Assembly (NCBI RefSeq): GCF_001632365.1
Contig: NW_024468556.1
Location: 148,970-212,969, forward strand
Direction: 5' to 3'
DNA from: Laetiporus sulphureus 93-53
Taxonomy: Eukaryota; Basidiomycota; Agaricomycetes; Polyporales; Laetiporaceae
DNA length: 64,000 nt
The stretch's first letter is position 1. Each line of letters starts with the position of its first letter. A program made the translations under genes and the position numbers. Below the pieces are notes generated by a model. That model did not search any database and had not been told where the DNA came from. It was given only the letters and a program-made list of their open reading frames with translations. Shown here in pieces: positions 21,561 to 32,458 of this stretch.

Positions 21561-24499
21561 GATGATCCACACGTATTGGAGAGGGTTGGAGGACGATCAA
21601 GTGAGCGGAAGACACGGGCACCCTTTCACGCCGGGGTGTCTTATATTCGCTGGACGACATGATTGTACCCACAACGATCTCCGGTGTTTTATAAGCCATA
21701 TCACCGTCAGTGTGGGCCGGGTCACTACCAGAAGCCGAGATGACAATCGGCGGTGTCGATTCGATCTCGGCTACAAGCGGACGCAAGAACCATGACAAAC
21801 TTTAAGAGACCTCGCCACTCAAGAGAGCTGAAAGCAATGCGTTAGGCAATACAGTAACGCGAGCGTCATCAGACGCAAAATAAAATAAAGACCTCACTAG
21901 ATAAACCTCACCTACCCGGCCAATCTTACCTGCAGAGGTGACCGACCAGCTGGGACCTGATCGCGTTTGTGGTCGGTCCCTTTCCGGCCAAGGGGTAGTA
22001 GGTTCGCACGACCAGCGGACAAGCGGATGTGGCATCGGGCGACCGGTGCCATGCAATTGCAACTTGGTCTATGGCGCTTTGGCGATAGTTGGACAGAGTG
22101 GTCCACTGTCGGAATTCGAAACACTTCTTCGCCCTCAACCACGATCGGCAACGCTGGCTAATTCAACAATCATTGCTTCTTATGATATAAATCGGTGAGT
22201 AATATCCGCGTCATGCTCAGGATGCTGAATATAAGCCTCCAGCTGAATCTATGGGCTGAATTTCGAGTGTAGTGCAGGTTGCATGGCCGTTCAATTAAGG
22301 CGGATTTGTACATCATGTTGCGATCAGCATTCGTCGGTGAGCCAGTGAACTTCTCGCTTCATTATGTAATGTCTAACGGCCTCTGGCATAGTGCGGAACA
22401 GCCTTCGGCCGATTATTCAGTGGTGCAGGCTTCGACGGTCAACATGTTCGTCGGGTCGCTGTGCCAGATGGGGTATGAATGTCTACGACAGGCTCTTTAT
22501 GTAGTGCTGTATGTTATATTTTCGTGAATATTTGCGATTTTCTGGGAACTTCTATATATTTTGTTCTGCAATCCAGTAAAAATGCTGGCCAAAACTAGCC
22601 AGAAGCGACCATGGAATCCCTCCCGAACATCGCGCTAGGTCAATACATCGCGGCTATCACCTGGAGTCGGCGTTAGATGCGATCCGGTCTGTCTTCCACA
22701 TTTCTTCCAGTGACAACTGTGGGTGAGATTTGGGCGGAAGCTGGTCCCTCAGCGGCCACATCTCTGGGCCCGGGTGAGATTCAGCCCCTACATGCAGTGC
22801 GGGGACATGTCCTCGTGGCAAGACGGTCACTTGACTTAGCGCTCAAGCGCTGACGCGGGACGCGTCGAGACGCGTCTGTGGCGCCGCCCGCCGTCTGCAT
22901 TGATTTTGCCTCGCCATAACTTCGTGCAAATTATCCGCTGATATATGACTCTGTACAGTATACATGATCTTCTTGAGTGCTTGAGCTCCGTCAATTTTAT
23001 CAAATTGGGCCCATGGCTTGACATCCACCTCTCATACATTCTGGCTGTGACTCATAGATGTGCGCTTTCCAGCCAATGTATATGATGGATGCTCACGTAG
23101 GCTACTAGTACATGCTCGACGTGCTCAGCAGCTCTTTGTCCTACTAGACGTGAGTTGTCCGAGTGACGTGACCTTCCTGTAATCCTTATTGACGCACGCA
23201 TGAGCTACGCTTTTGGCGATTAACACAGCACGAGATCAAATGGGAACGTGGAGGAAAGGCATCTGCCAAGGGTTTCCTCGCGTATTCTAAGGCGAGCACA
23301 TCATCTGACCTAACCCGCCTATACCGGCTTGTGGAAGGCTCGCGGCGTTGCCCTCCTCCATTGAGTCATGCAAAAGAGGACGATGTCTCCGTTCAGCTCC
23401 GTTCGCAGAAATGTCATGCATCATGCTAAAGTCTATCCGAAGGGAGATCGTGGCTGTTGACAGATGTCCCGTAATCCGGGATGCTGGAAAATGTGTTTCA
23501 GCCTCGAACAAGCGAGCACCGAGAGCAAAGTAGCACTCGAGCGAAGGTCACGGCAGCAGTGGATCGTGCATGAATGTCCGTTAAGTTGCAGGACTGGCCG
23601 CAGAAGCTTGGGACGGTGTTCATGGACTCCGTTTCATGAAGGTGAGCAAAGGGTGGGACGTCGCAATCATGGTGGCTCAAAGTCAAGCAGACTTGGTAGT
23701 AATGACATGGACCGTGTTGGTAGCTACAGCACCCTTGGTGAGAGAAAAACGAATATTCATAGCATATAGTGCAGCTGGACGGAGAGGCGCAAATGAGAGT
23801 CAAATTGACGCTGTACTTTGCTCACAACTACTCATGAATGCAGGTGCTCTTTCCTCTTCGGCTTATCTGCTGACACAGCTATCGAGCGCGTCTGCATGCT
23901 CTCACCAGCCGTGCTTATAGGCGAAGCTCTCCATGCTGCGCGTCCGAACTTCTGCTGACTACTTATTCACCAGTCGCTCCAAAGTTGCGTATACATTTTG
24001 ATAAGACGGAACATTGCGCACACATACCGCGTCAAAGGCCCCCATGATACCCACCGTATCATATCCGATGTATGTGCCTACTCGTCGACAGAGAACCTCT
24101 CCCACCCCTGGCTTTTCTGTGATACCACATGAAGGGGTCCTCCGATGGGTCGACAGAATTTCGCCAAGGCCATATAACTCCCAATGCGTCCGAACGAAGT
24201 CTTGCCATAATGTTACTCATTGGTCCCAGGGATGCCGACCGGGGAGGTTGCGGAGTGCCGCACGACGTCTTATCACGCAAAATCAGCGAGAACACACGGA
24301 TGGATCCCGTCATAATCGCACCTAATTCGAGCACAATACCATGCAGTAGCCGACGGGCAATAGGTTCGACGCACGGCATTTCGCCTGCTTCCAGGACAGA
24401 ACTTGAGGCTGTCAATCAGGCTTTTCTCGCCGAAAGCTATCGGTCGTGCTGTCGGTACAGAACAGATGTGCTCACCCTCTTATCTGCCACTGACACACT
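21561..24499. other. 2.9 kb without a supported gene
   Basis: Only short overlapping frames are present. The sequence is of ordinary composition with no repeats that I could recognise. A minus frame at 24059-24415 and plus frame 24129-24503 overlap each other and neither carries a domain. Possible promoter region of the reductase at 21561-21900. Confidence 0.35.
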
Positions 24500-25366
24500 C
24501 TAGCGCCGTCGTGCTTCCATCTGTTGTACCGTCGTCGGTAGCATATCCAATATATCCTTTGCCTTCTGGCTCGCGCTGTCAGCGTCGTGGCGGTCGAGGT
24601 AAGGACGGAACGCCTTCTCGATGAGCATCGCCAGCCGGACGTCCCGCAATGTCACTCCTGGAACATTCTTCCTGGATTGTGCGCTGTCGGACACAGCGCG
24701 TGGCCGTGCAGAGTGCGTGTGCGTCCTGACACTAATTACACCTTGAGTAATCACTAGAGTCGCGTGATGCTGTATCGTTACATTTGAGACACGATAGAGG
24801 CTAACGTGTTGGATGAATGTACATACATCTTCTTTAATTTGGATTTCATTGATATCTCGCACGAACTGCATCGCCAGTGAGCGATGCTGTTTGGTGAAAC
24901 GGAAGCGCTTCACGAGTTCCGGAGCAGCACGCGGAAATGACTCGAACTTGACATCCCGTGAGCTGCCCACATACCATCCGCAGGAGTACAAGGGCTCCAG
25001 GTATTCTACAATCTCCACGTCGTCGAGATATGGACAAGGATATGGAGGTGTCTCTGGTAACGACGGCAGCTCGACCGCCGACCGATCGGTGTCACCCATG
25101 TGCTGCAGATCCGCTATAGCTGCCTTCTGTGCAGTTCCAGAAGTCCCCAGGGTGTTTTCGGGCTTCTTGACAACCAAGGCTGAATCAATGTTGATTGAAG
25201 TGTCGGGCGCAGAGCCTTGTTCGACATTTCTGCCCAGCTGAGAGACGAACCGAGTAGCGCCCGATGTAATGCACACCGCTGGCCGGGAGCCCATCCGCAA
25301 GATATTTGAGCGCACTGTGACCTTGATACTCGGAACCCGCGACCTAGTGAGGGATATGGCTGCCAT
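24500..25366 (-). CDS. Pterin-4a-carbinolamine dehydratase-like protein, probably mitochondrial
   Basis: Pterin-4a-carbinolamine dehydratases dehydrate 4a-hydroxytetrahydrobiopterin; the role in fungi is unclear. After removing a 57 bp in-frame intron (24826-24770, GTATGT...ATACAG) the protein is about 269 residues. The C-terminal half has the family pattern: VEYLEPLYSCGW, then FRFTKQHRSLAMQFVRDINEI, then the active-site pair HHATL restored by the splice (KED joined to HHATL), then VRTHTHSAR and GVTLRDVRLAMLIEKAF. The usual single insertion point between THTHS and GVTLRD is widened by about 20 residues. The N-terminus (MAAISLTRSRVPSIKVTVRS) is Arg/Ser-rich without acids, like a mitochondrial presequence. 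It is divergently arranged with THG1, 244 bp apart. Confidence 0.72.
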   Translation of the reverse strand: MAAISLTRSRVPSIKVTVRSNILRMGSRPAVCITSGATRFVSQLGRNVEQGSAPDTSINIDSALVVKKPENTLGTSGTAQKAAIADLQHMGDTDRSAVELPSLPETPPYPCPYLDDVEIVEYLEPLYSCGWYVGSSRDVKFESFPRAAPELVKRFRFTKQHRSLAMQFVRDINEIQIKEDVCTFIQHVSLYRVSNVTIQHHATLVITQGVISVRTHTHSARPRAVSDSAQSRKNVPGVTLRDVRLAMLIEKAFRPYLDRHDADSASQKAKDILDMLPTTVQQMEARRR

Positions 25367-25610
25367 TGTAGCTCAAGGACGGGGAGGAGAGCGGTCAGGA
25401 GCGCAATATTGGACAATGATAATTGTCCCAGGAAGTTGGCAGTTGATCACAGGGTCGCCCGGATCGATATCTCGCTTGCACCGTCACCGTCACCAGCTGC
25501 AGCTCCGACGGTCAGATCTCGTTTGGCAGTGATCTCCCATCTCGCTCAAAGACTAGACGAACACTCTTCAAAGTCCGAGCAACAAAAGAAACTGTTTGAG
25601 ATATGCAACG
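25367..25610. promoter_or_regulatory. Shared divergent promoter region of the dehydratase-like gene and THG1
   Basis: The two start codons point away from each other and are 244 bp apart, so both promoters must lie in or overlap this interval. No clear TATA box is seen on either side. Confidence 0.45.
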
Positions 25611-26721
25611 ATGGCGGGAAGCCGATATGAATACGTGAAGAAGTTTGAGCTGCCCGACCCCCTTTTGCCTGGGACATTCATGGTCTTGCGCGTTGACGGG
25701 CATGCATTTCACCGGTGAGCTCTGTTCTTTCGCTGATCGCTCTGGTGTTCATAGTATGGGCAGGCTATCCTCTGATCATGACTTCATTAAGCCAAATGAC
25801 GAACGTGCTCTACAGCTTATGGATCGTGCAGCGCGAGATGTCATGAATCAATTTAAGGAAATTGTGCTTGCATTTGGCGAATCGGACGAGTACAGGTAAG
25901 TGTTATCTGAACCAGCTTCTTGCCCAGCTTGTTTTGACTGGATCGCGTTGTAGCTTCCTATTTCGCAGAAATACGGTTGTGTACAGTCGCCGCCAGTCTA
26001 AAATACTCACTAACGTCACCTCACTGTTCACGTCTTCTTATGTTTTCAACTGGTCGCAATACCTTCCAAACACTGCGCTGAAGTATCCTCCTTCATTCGA
26101 TGGCCGAATAGTGCTCTACCCTTCTGTAAAGGAGATCCGAGATTATTTCGCATGGCGACAGGCAGACAGTGCGTCCAGTTCATGCGTTAATGATTGCTCT
26201 TGCTGGACCGGGCTGACATGCAGCTTAAAGCTCACATTAACAATCTGTACAACACCATATTCTGGGCATTGGTACTTGAGGGTGGTGAGACTACTGCTCA
26301 GGCACACGCCACTCTAAAGGTTTGTCTCTTCAGCCCTCGTTAGCACCGCGTTTTTGATCTCTGTGCCTTAGGGAACCAGTTCGAGTGTGAAGCACGAAAT
26401 GTTGCATTCGAAATTCGGCATAAACTACAACACGCTCCCGGAGAGATATAGGAAGGGAAGCATCCTGGTCCGAGAGGAGGTTAGTGGCTGCTGGGCTTCC
26501 TAAAGAACAATCCTCTAACGCCGTGCACTCCTGCTTCTGCCCAGGTACTTCAAGAAGCGGTGCTGCTTCAGGGAAACGAAGCGACAGGCGATCAGAGTGA
26601 TGGTGCTGCGAGACGAAAATCCCAAACCAAGGTAAAAGTCAGAACCACTGTAGAGCTCCTACACTGTGATATCATCGGCGACGAGTTCTGGGACAAGCGG
26701 CCTAATCTACTTCTTTACTAA
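25611..26721 (+). CDS. THG1: tRNA-His guanylyltransferase
   Basis: Adds the extra G at position -1 of tRNA-His by 3'-5' polymerisation, needed for histidylation. Six exons: 25611-25714, 25764-25895, 25954-26168, 26231-26319, 26372-26479, 26544-26721, about 275 residues, slightly longer than the yeast enzyme. Start MAGSRYEYVKKFE is the canonical Thg1 N-terminus. Catalytic metal ligands are Asp29 in LRVDGHAFHR and Asp76/Glu77 in GESDEYSFLF. Further signatures are DFIKPNDERALQLMDRAA, YPSVKEIRDYFAWRQAD joined to HINNLYNTIFWALV, and KHEMLHSKFGINYNTLPERYRKGS. The C-terminus HCDIIGDEFWDKRPNLL also matches the family. All splice sites are GT-AG and restore the frame. It looks intact and functional. 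Confidence 0.95.
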
Positions 26722-28017
26722 TGTCGCAGTCGTTGCCCACTGCGCTTGGTGAGATCGCGTGAAAGGAAACGAGGTTCCCTGCAAATGCCATCAGACTGCG
26801 ACTGCGGTTCACGTCAGAGTTTATGGCATGTAAAGTTCAGGTCCACGACTGAACCCATTACTTCCGTTTCGGTCCTCAGACAAGATTTGAGTCAGGTGGG
26901 AACGTCTGCGTGAGACCCTGAACAATATTTATGGTCGTGTTCTCAAAGTGCGGCGGGTATCATTGACATGTCTGTGATCCGAGGAACACAAAAAGAACAT
27001 CAATTGAACCGATGAATTGGCTAGTGGCCGTGCTTTCTGGAAACAGCAGCAGGTGGTGTTTGCCGCGGATGCCCCGCGTTGTGTCCAGCTCTGCCCACTA
27101 TCCGTTTTGTAGCCTCCAACTTCTGCGACCTGCTATTACATGCAAGCTCGCCTACCATCCAATGGTCGACATCGTGCTATCCATCGACGTTTTGCAAAGC
27201 GCGCTGCCGCGCGGATTCAGCATGCGTCGTTAAATTTGCATGCAGGTTCTAGCTCTCCAGGGCAGGTACGCTCGTGTCCAGGAACAGCTGGCATGCATTG
27301 TCTCCGCCGGAACGTCCGCAGCTAGCTAGCCCCTCGAGGTTGGCGGGAAAATGAGAGCCGTCGACGGGGTCTCGCTCACCGACCGCAGTCGTCGTGTGAC
27401 AGCTGAGACAATCGCTGTGAAGCCCCGCTTCCTTGCGGCCCGCCATTCCTCACTCCTGAACCTCATGCAGAGATGTCGAAATGCCAGCAAGCGGCTCTTG
27501 TGTTTCAGGGTGCCAACCATCGACCGCGAACTGAATGGCGAACCATAGATCGACGGTCCACTGATACACGAGGCTAGCTGTCGCATCGAGAAGCAGTCCT
27601 CATGTCGTCGGCTGCTGTAGTCGCGCCTAGCTAGGTCCGATGTAGTATTGTTCATATGTCCCGGACCACGGAGGCTCAGTGTCTGCATGATTTATCTAGT
27701 CAGTTGTGTACACTTCATCCTCCGCAAATGCGGTTGGGTCTGCATACGGAATCTTGTCACTCTTCACTCTGCGTGAAGCCTGGAGCATGGCGCATGGAGC
27801 GGACCCAGGGCGGTCAGGCATGGACAGAGTCCTTGGGAGATGATGGTGGTTACCATATGAGGGAAGCGGCAGTGACTCGCCTGTGCATTCCCCGCCCCGA
27901 CTCTTCACAGATCACACGCCCCCTTAGGCTCCGACGCCCGTCCGACAGCCTTGCCTCCGTACCACCACCATCTCCTCTCGCCAGCGCTCGTGCACTGTGA
28001 TCACAACGACGAACATT
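26722..28017. other. 1.3 kb intergenic region
   Basis: No supported gene. Plus and minus frames at 27012-27690 overlap and lack features. The last 200 bp before 28018 is C-rich (ccaccaccatctcctctcg), which fits a fungal 5' leader. Confidence 0.35.
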
Positions 28018-28809
28018 ATGAGCAACACAACGGCCACGACGACCTCGGCCTATCCTGAATATTTCCGGCGACGGATCGGACGAGCGCCTTCGCCTCCCAC
28101 ATGGGCATGCTACGAGCAGATCCCATATGGTGACGATTATAGTGACAGCGGATCAGAGGAGGACTCCTGCTCTGAGGACGAAGAGGACTACGGTCGAGCC
28201 GTCCACCATGGGAGCGATGACTCGGACGGCGAGCATGCCGCCGTGCACGAGAACGAGAAGTCTCCCCCACCAACAGACGGCGATCCGGGCATTGATGACG
28301 GCGACCGTCTCATGTCAGCGCAGAAGCTAGCGGAGCGCAAGAAGGACGTGAAAGGGAAGCAGCGCGCCACTGAACCTGAGCATGAGAGTCCCAAGAGGGA
28401 GACCCGCAGGAAACACCGCCAGCCGGTGTTCACTCTGCGGCCGATTCTAACTATCCAGAGAAGCCAAGGTTTCGTCTGGAACCAGGTGAGATGCATGCAG
28501 AAGTGCCGGGATGTGTTTGTGATGCTGACATGATGGTATCCTTGCCAGGACTTGTTTGTCCCACCGTATATCAAAGACAGATGTTCGTTCAGCTAAATTC
28601 TACTCTTGTTGCGATTGCTCATCTTTTTGCCCGTTCGTTCCTCATGGCGTACGTGTGAACTGACGGAACGGCTTGTAGATGTTACCTCCACTTCTCCGAA
28701 CGCCTCCGGGTTCGTGTCGTCATCCGTGTCGTCCACGAAGATGGATTACGAGGTTGAAGTTGTCGAGATTCGTGTGAAGGAGGGCGAGCTGAACGATATC
28801 ATTCCCTAA
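28018..28809 (+). CDS. Acidic hypothetical protein
   Basis: Three exons: 28018-28485, 28549-28582 and 28679-28809 (the second donor is gttcgt, less usual). The protein has about 210 residues. Residues 35-75 are strongly acidic (DSGSEEDSCSEDEEDYG), residues 105-150 are basic and polar (KKDVKGKQRATEPEHESPKRETRRKHRQ). A short conserved-looking core follows: FTLRPILTIQRSQGFVWNQDLFVPPYIKDR. The C-terminus is MDYEVEVVEIRVKEGELNDIIP. No domain is recognised. The charge pattern suggests a nuclear or chromatin-associated protein, but this is only inference. It converges with the deubiquitinase gene, with about 215 bp between stop codons. Confidence 0.65.
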
Positions 28810-29025
28810 GTATTATAGCAGTTACTCATGATGATGTGGCAGTTTCACTGATCTCCTGTCGCCTCGGTCATAGAAGACCCTATTTGTATCTCATCCAGAC
28901 CATATACCTACTACTCTGTATCTGCAAACACACATTCCGTAACCTTTGTCCATAATGTTATCTATCTCTTTGAGATACCCGTAGCTAGCCATGGGTTTCT
29001 TCTCCCATCACGACGACATGCCGTA

Positions 29026-31400
29026 TCAAACTGTCGCCAGCAAGGCATCCTCCACTTCTCGCATTCTGGCGGCCTCTTTCTCTCGCTCCCGTTCCTTTTC
29101 CCTCACGGCCTCCGCCTCCCTTGTGATCTTGTAGGATGGCGTCACATACGGTGTGTAGTCCAAGTGTCGTTTGACATAGAAACACATATACACCTGAGAT
29201 CGTGAGCTGAGGCATTCACCGAGACTTGAGTGCGTGACTCTGGAGCGAGGGCCGGTCAGCAAGCAAGATAGGTCTGACTAACGTGCACATCGATCTCACT
29301 TATCGTCGTCGAATCTGTACCACTGTTCCATTGATGAGAATGGTCAGAAAGCTCTCACACAAACAGCCAAAGAATACCTCATCCTGAGAACGCGCAAAGC
29401 ACGTGTAATGGCCATTGTTGATCTGACCTTCGTGGCATACCACGGAGAACAGGTCATATTCGTACATGGCCCTGAGCCCAGGAAGTTTATGTCAACATTC
29501 CAGGAGCAGATGTCATTGTCAGCGGATCTGTGCGGGCTGAACAGCGCATGCGGCTACCCACGGAGTTAACACGGAACTCGTCTTTCCGTCATCCCTGCTT
29601 TCTTGACTCCGCACATCCATTGCGAGCGTAGTGTACGGGCCCATGTTGATGTTAGAAGGAAATCGAACCGGTGATTCAATCTTATGGGCCGCGGACTTGT
29701 CTGCAGACTTGTGTTCGAACCGCTAATCCAGGGTAAACGGGATATGTAGGATCTGAAGAATGCATATTTGCTCACCTTGAACTGGAAGCTCAGAACCGGC
29801 GGGAGCTTTCGGATGCTGAGCCGTTTATTTGCATCCTACACGGAGAATCAACACGGAATAATGAGGGGATACCTATAAATATAACAAACATGGGAAGCTT
29901 TCCCACATTTAGCGCAACTGTACTCGTTCGAGCCTAGCTTTTCCGGCTGAGTGAATCTGCTGAATCGTGAAAGAAGAATCTTGACGATCACAACGAGAGT
30001 GCTTACTTCCTGAGACATGAAGCAAGGGTTAGCTCCTGTCCGGTTGGCTCGTTGCCCATTTCTGGCAAATCTAGGCTGATGTCCAGCATCGGATCGGCGG
30101 CCGTGGTGATGTTTCCACACCGCTCACATTTGACGTCGCTCTGAAGCAGACCCGCAAATGTGGAGTGAACAATGCAAATACATTGGAATTTCGTTGAGCC
30201 ACGAGATGTCGAATGAATGTTGTTTAAGGCGGAAATGAAGAACTCGTGGGCATCTTGTTGCGCATAGCCAGACAACTCCGACGATGCGCGCCACGTCGTC
30301 GCAAGGAAGCTGGTAGGCCCATATGGAGAGGTGTTCTCCGAGTAAATCTGGCGAAAATGACTCAAGGGTCAGTAAGTACGTACACCGGATAGACCAGATG
30401 GAGCACGGATGGAGCACCAACCTCTCCAAAAAGCTTATCCATTTCGCAGCACGTACAGTCTTTGTTCTTGCATAGGTGATGGTTGTGCTTATCGCTGAGA
30501 AAGTGGTCGCGCAGTAGCGGATTCATAACGAAAGATTGCAATATGGCATTGAGGAAGCAAGTTTGCCCAAGATTCAGAAGGCCTCTTCGACCTTGGTTTC
30601 CATGAACACCGCCTATGGTCAGCTAGGAGCTTCTAGAGCCGGACAGCCCGAGATAGACCTGCTGACCTAGGCATGGAATAGCGATGGCATCTTCAAGCAG
30701 TGCCGCTTCCTTCGCGTTGGGCGACCAGGGTCGGAAAGGCTCGCGGTTCTTTTTCGCATCTGAAGGTCATATGAGACTAAGTGCGCAGCAATTCCTTGAT
30801 GCTTACCCGGAAAGGATGTGCTTTTCTCTTCTGCAGCGCGCATAGCGGAGACAAACGCCCCATACAGAGCATCATCGTATACGAAATCATCACACGCGCT
30901 GCAGAATACACTCCCGGTCCTGGCATCAGCACCTATAGGCCGTAGTTTTTCGTGAGCCCTCGAATATCCACGAAACCGAGGTCAAACATGATAGTGGGGC
31001 CCAGGGTGACAGCTCAACCCCGATGATGGCATAGTGATCCACATACGAACAGTAGTTATGGACAGACTCCTGGAGATGCTCCTTGACATGGCCATTGTTC
31101 CAACATCCAGAGAACGAGCAATGCAGACACGCAAATGGGCGTGACAGAGTGAGGTCGCATTTGCTGCATATCAGCGACCCTATCTATTTCCATAAACTCA
31201 TTGTTCCTGATGGTGCATGTTATGAAATGCACACACACCTTTCGCCTTTTCGCTGAGCACAGAATGCTTCTGGATCGCTTCACATTCCAATTCCCGATGA
31301 CAGCGAGCTTGCGAGACACCGTCTCAAATTCTGCGGGAGAGGAAGGGATATGAGGACAACCCCGGCTGATGATGCTCCCGTGCGATAGATCGGGTGCCAT
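29026..31400 (-). CDS. Ubiquitin carboxyl-terminal hydrolase, Ubp8/USP22 type (SAGA deubiquitinase)
   Basis: Cysteine protease expected to remove ubiquitin from histone H2B as part of the SAGA deubiquitinating module, in the nucleus. Read on the minus strand from Met 31400. The N-terminal ZnF-UBP domain carries GCPHI, CSAKRRK, CDLTLSRPFACLHCSF, WNNGHVKEHL and VFCSACDDFVYDD. Then follow GLLNLGQTCFLNAILQSF (Cys box, near 30560-30600), HNHHLCKNKDCTCCEMDKLF, SGYAQQDAHEFFISALNNIHS, and a zinc ribbon pair CERCG and CAKCGKASH. The His box NNGHYTCFARSQDEWYRFDDD lies near 29310-29400. The tail is a charged coiled segment (REKEREREKEAARMREVE) ending at 29026. About ten short introns. The ZnF-UBP plus catalytic domain order and length match Ubp8/USP22 rather than other USPs. 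Confidence 0.9.
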
Positions 31401-31676
31401 CGGGTACGTCCTGCCCCTACGCGTTCAAGTGAATATTCTGGAGTTCACTTGGGATTAGGTAGTGCCCAGGCCGGTGAAGCAGTGCGTGCACCACATTGAG
31501 CTGAATTGTGGCAACTTGAACCCCAGCGCCAATCAAGTCAAGATTCAAGATTTACCAGATGCGATATACACGTGACCTACTTTCCTTATATGACAAGTGT
31601 GTTCGAACTTCGAAGTTCACTCGAGAGTCGTTCAAGCAACTTTCAATGTCGTAGCCTGGAAAGATTGACATGAGGA

Positions 31677-32458
31677 ATGCCTTGGGCGTTTGCTGGACAT
31701 ATTTGTGCTCCTTATTCAGGAAATTCAGTGCTACCGCTCGAATCTGACGACCCTTTCAATCGCAGCGGGAATCAAGACGGGTGCATCTTTTGCCGTGTAT
31801 CGCTCGATACTGGCTTCGACATTGTTTGGGAGGTCCGTAGCGTATTCGCCTGTATTCGCACCTGCTCGACGCTTACTCATGTTTTGCAACTTCTAGGATG
31901 AAGAGTTCGTGGTATTTCGGGATCGTGAACCAGCGTCCCGCCCACCACCTGCTTGTCTCCCCTCGGCAACACATTGGTGAGTGATCGCTTGCGCTTTCCT
32001 TTGTGCTCACTAATACTTCTTCCATAATCAGATAGTGTGAAGTCGCTGTCGAAAGCTGATGCCAGCCTGGGTGAGCGGACAGTTTTATCTCACTGGTTCC
32101 AGCATGCTGAAGCGTCTCGGTCTCACAGTGAGACACATGGCTCAAATAAGTCATCGGCTCTTGGATGACCTACATGTCCCGGTGCATGATCGCCGGTTAG
32201 CGTTGGCAATAATATCTCTCTTATGCAGCTGACTTGTGCACCGTTAGTCTCGGGTTTCATATACCCCTTTTCTACTCAGTCTCGCACCTCCATTTGCATG
32301 TGCAAGGTCTATCATATCGCTCCATGATGTGCTCCTTGAAATATCCTATTTGTAGCGGCGAAAAACATCACTCGAAAGGTTTGAGTTGGTTTGTTGAGGC
32401 TGAACAAGCAGTTGAAATTTTAGAACAGGGTGGCAGAGTCGGGGTTCTGCCTTGCTAA
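31677..32458 (+). CDS. HIT-family nucleotide hydrolase/HINT-like protein with apparent frameshift
   Basis: Histidine-triad proteins hydrolyse nucleotide phosphoramidates or related bonds. Exon 1 (from about 31677) gives DGCIFCRVSLDTGFDIVWE; after an intron (31833-31896) the next exon starts DEEFVVFRDREPAS, then the family signature AHHLLVSPRQHI appears one frame off, near 31940. Following exons join cleanly: HIDSVKSLSKADASL, VRHMAQISHRLLDDL, then LGFHIPLFYSVSHLHLHVQGL with the His-x-His-x-His triad, and SWFVEAEQAVEILEQGGRVGVLPC at the end. The one-base frame change inside exon 2 (31935-31945) is either a real disabling frameshift, a sequencing error at the C-rich stretch, or a missed micro-exon. 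The active site itself is intact. The start codon is uncertain. Confidence 0.75.
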
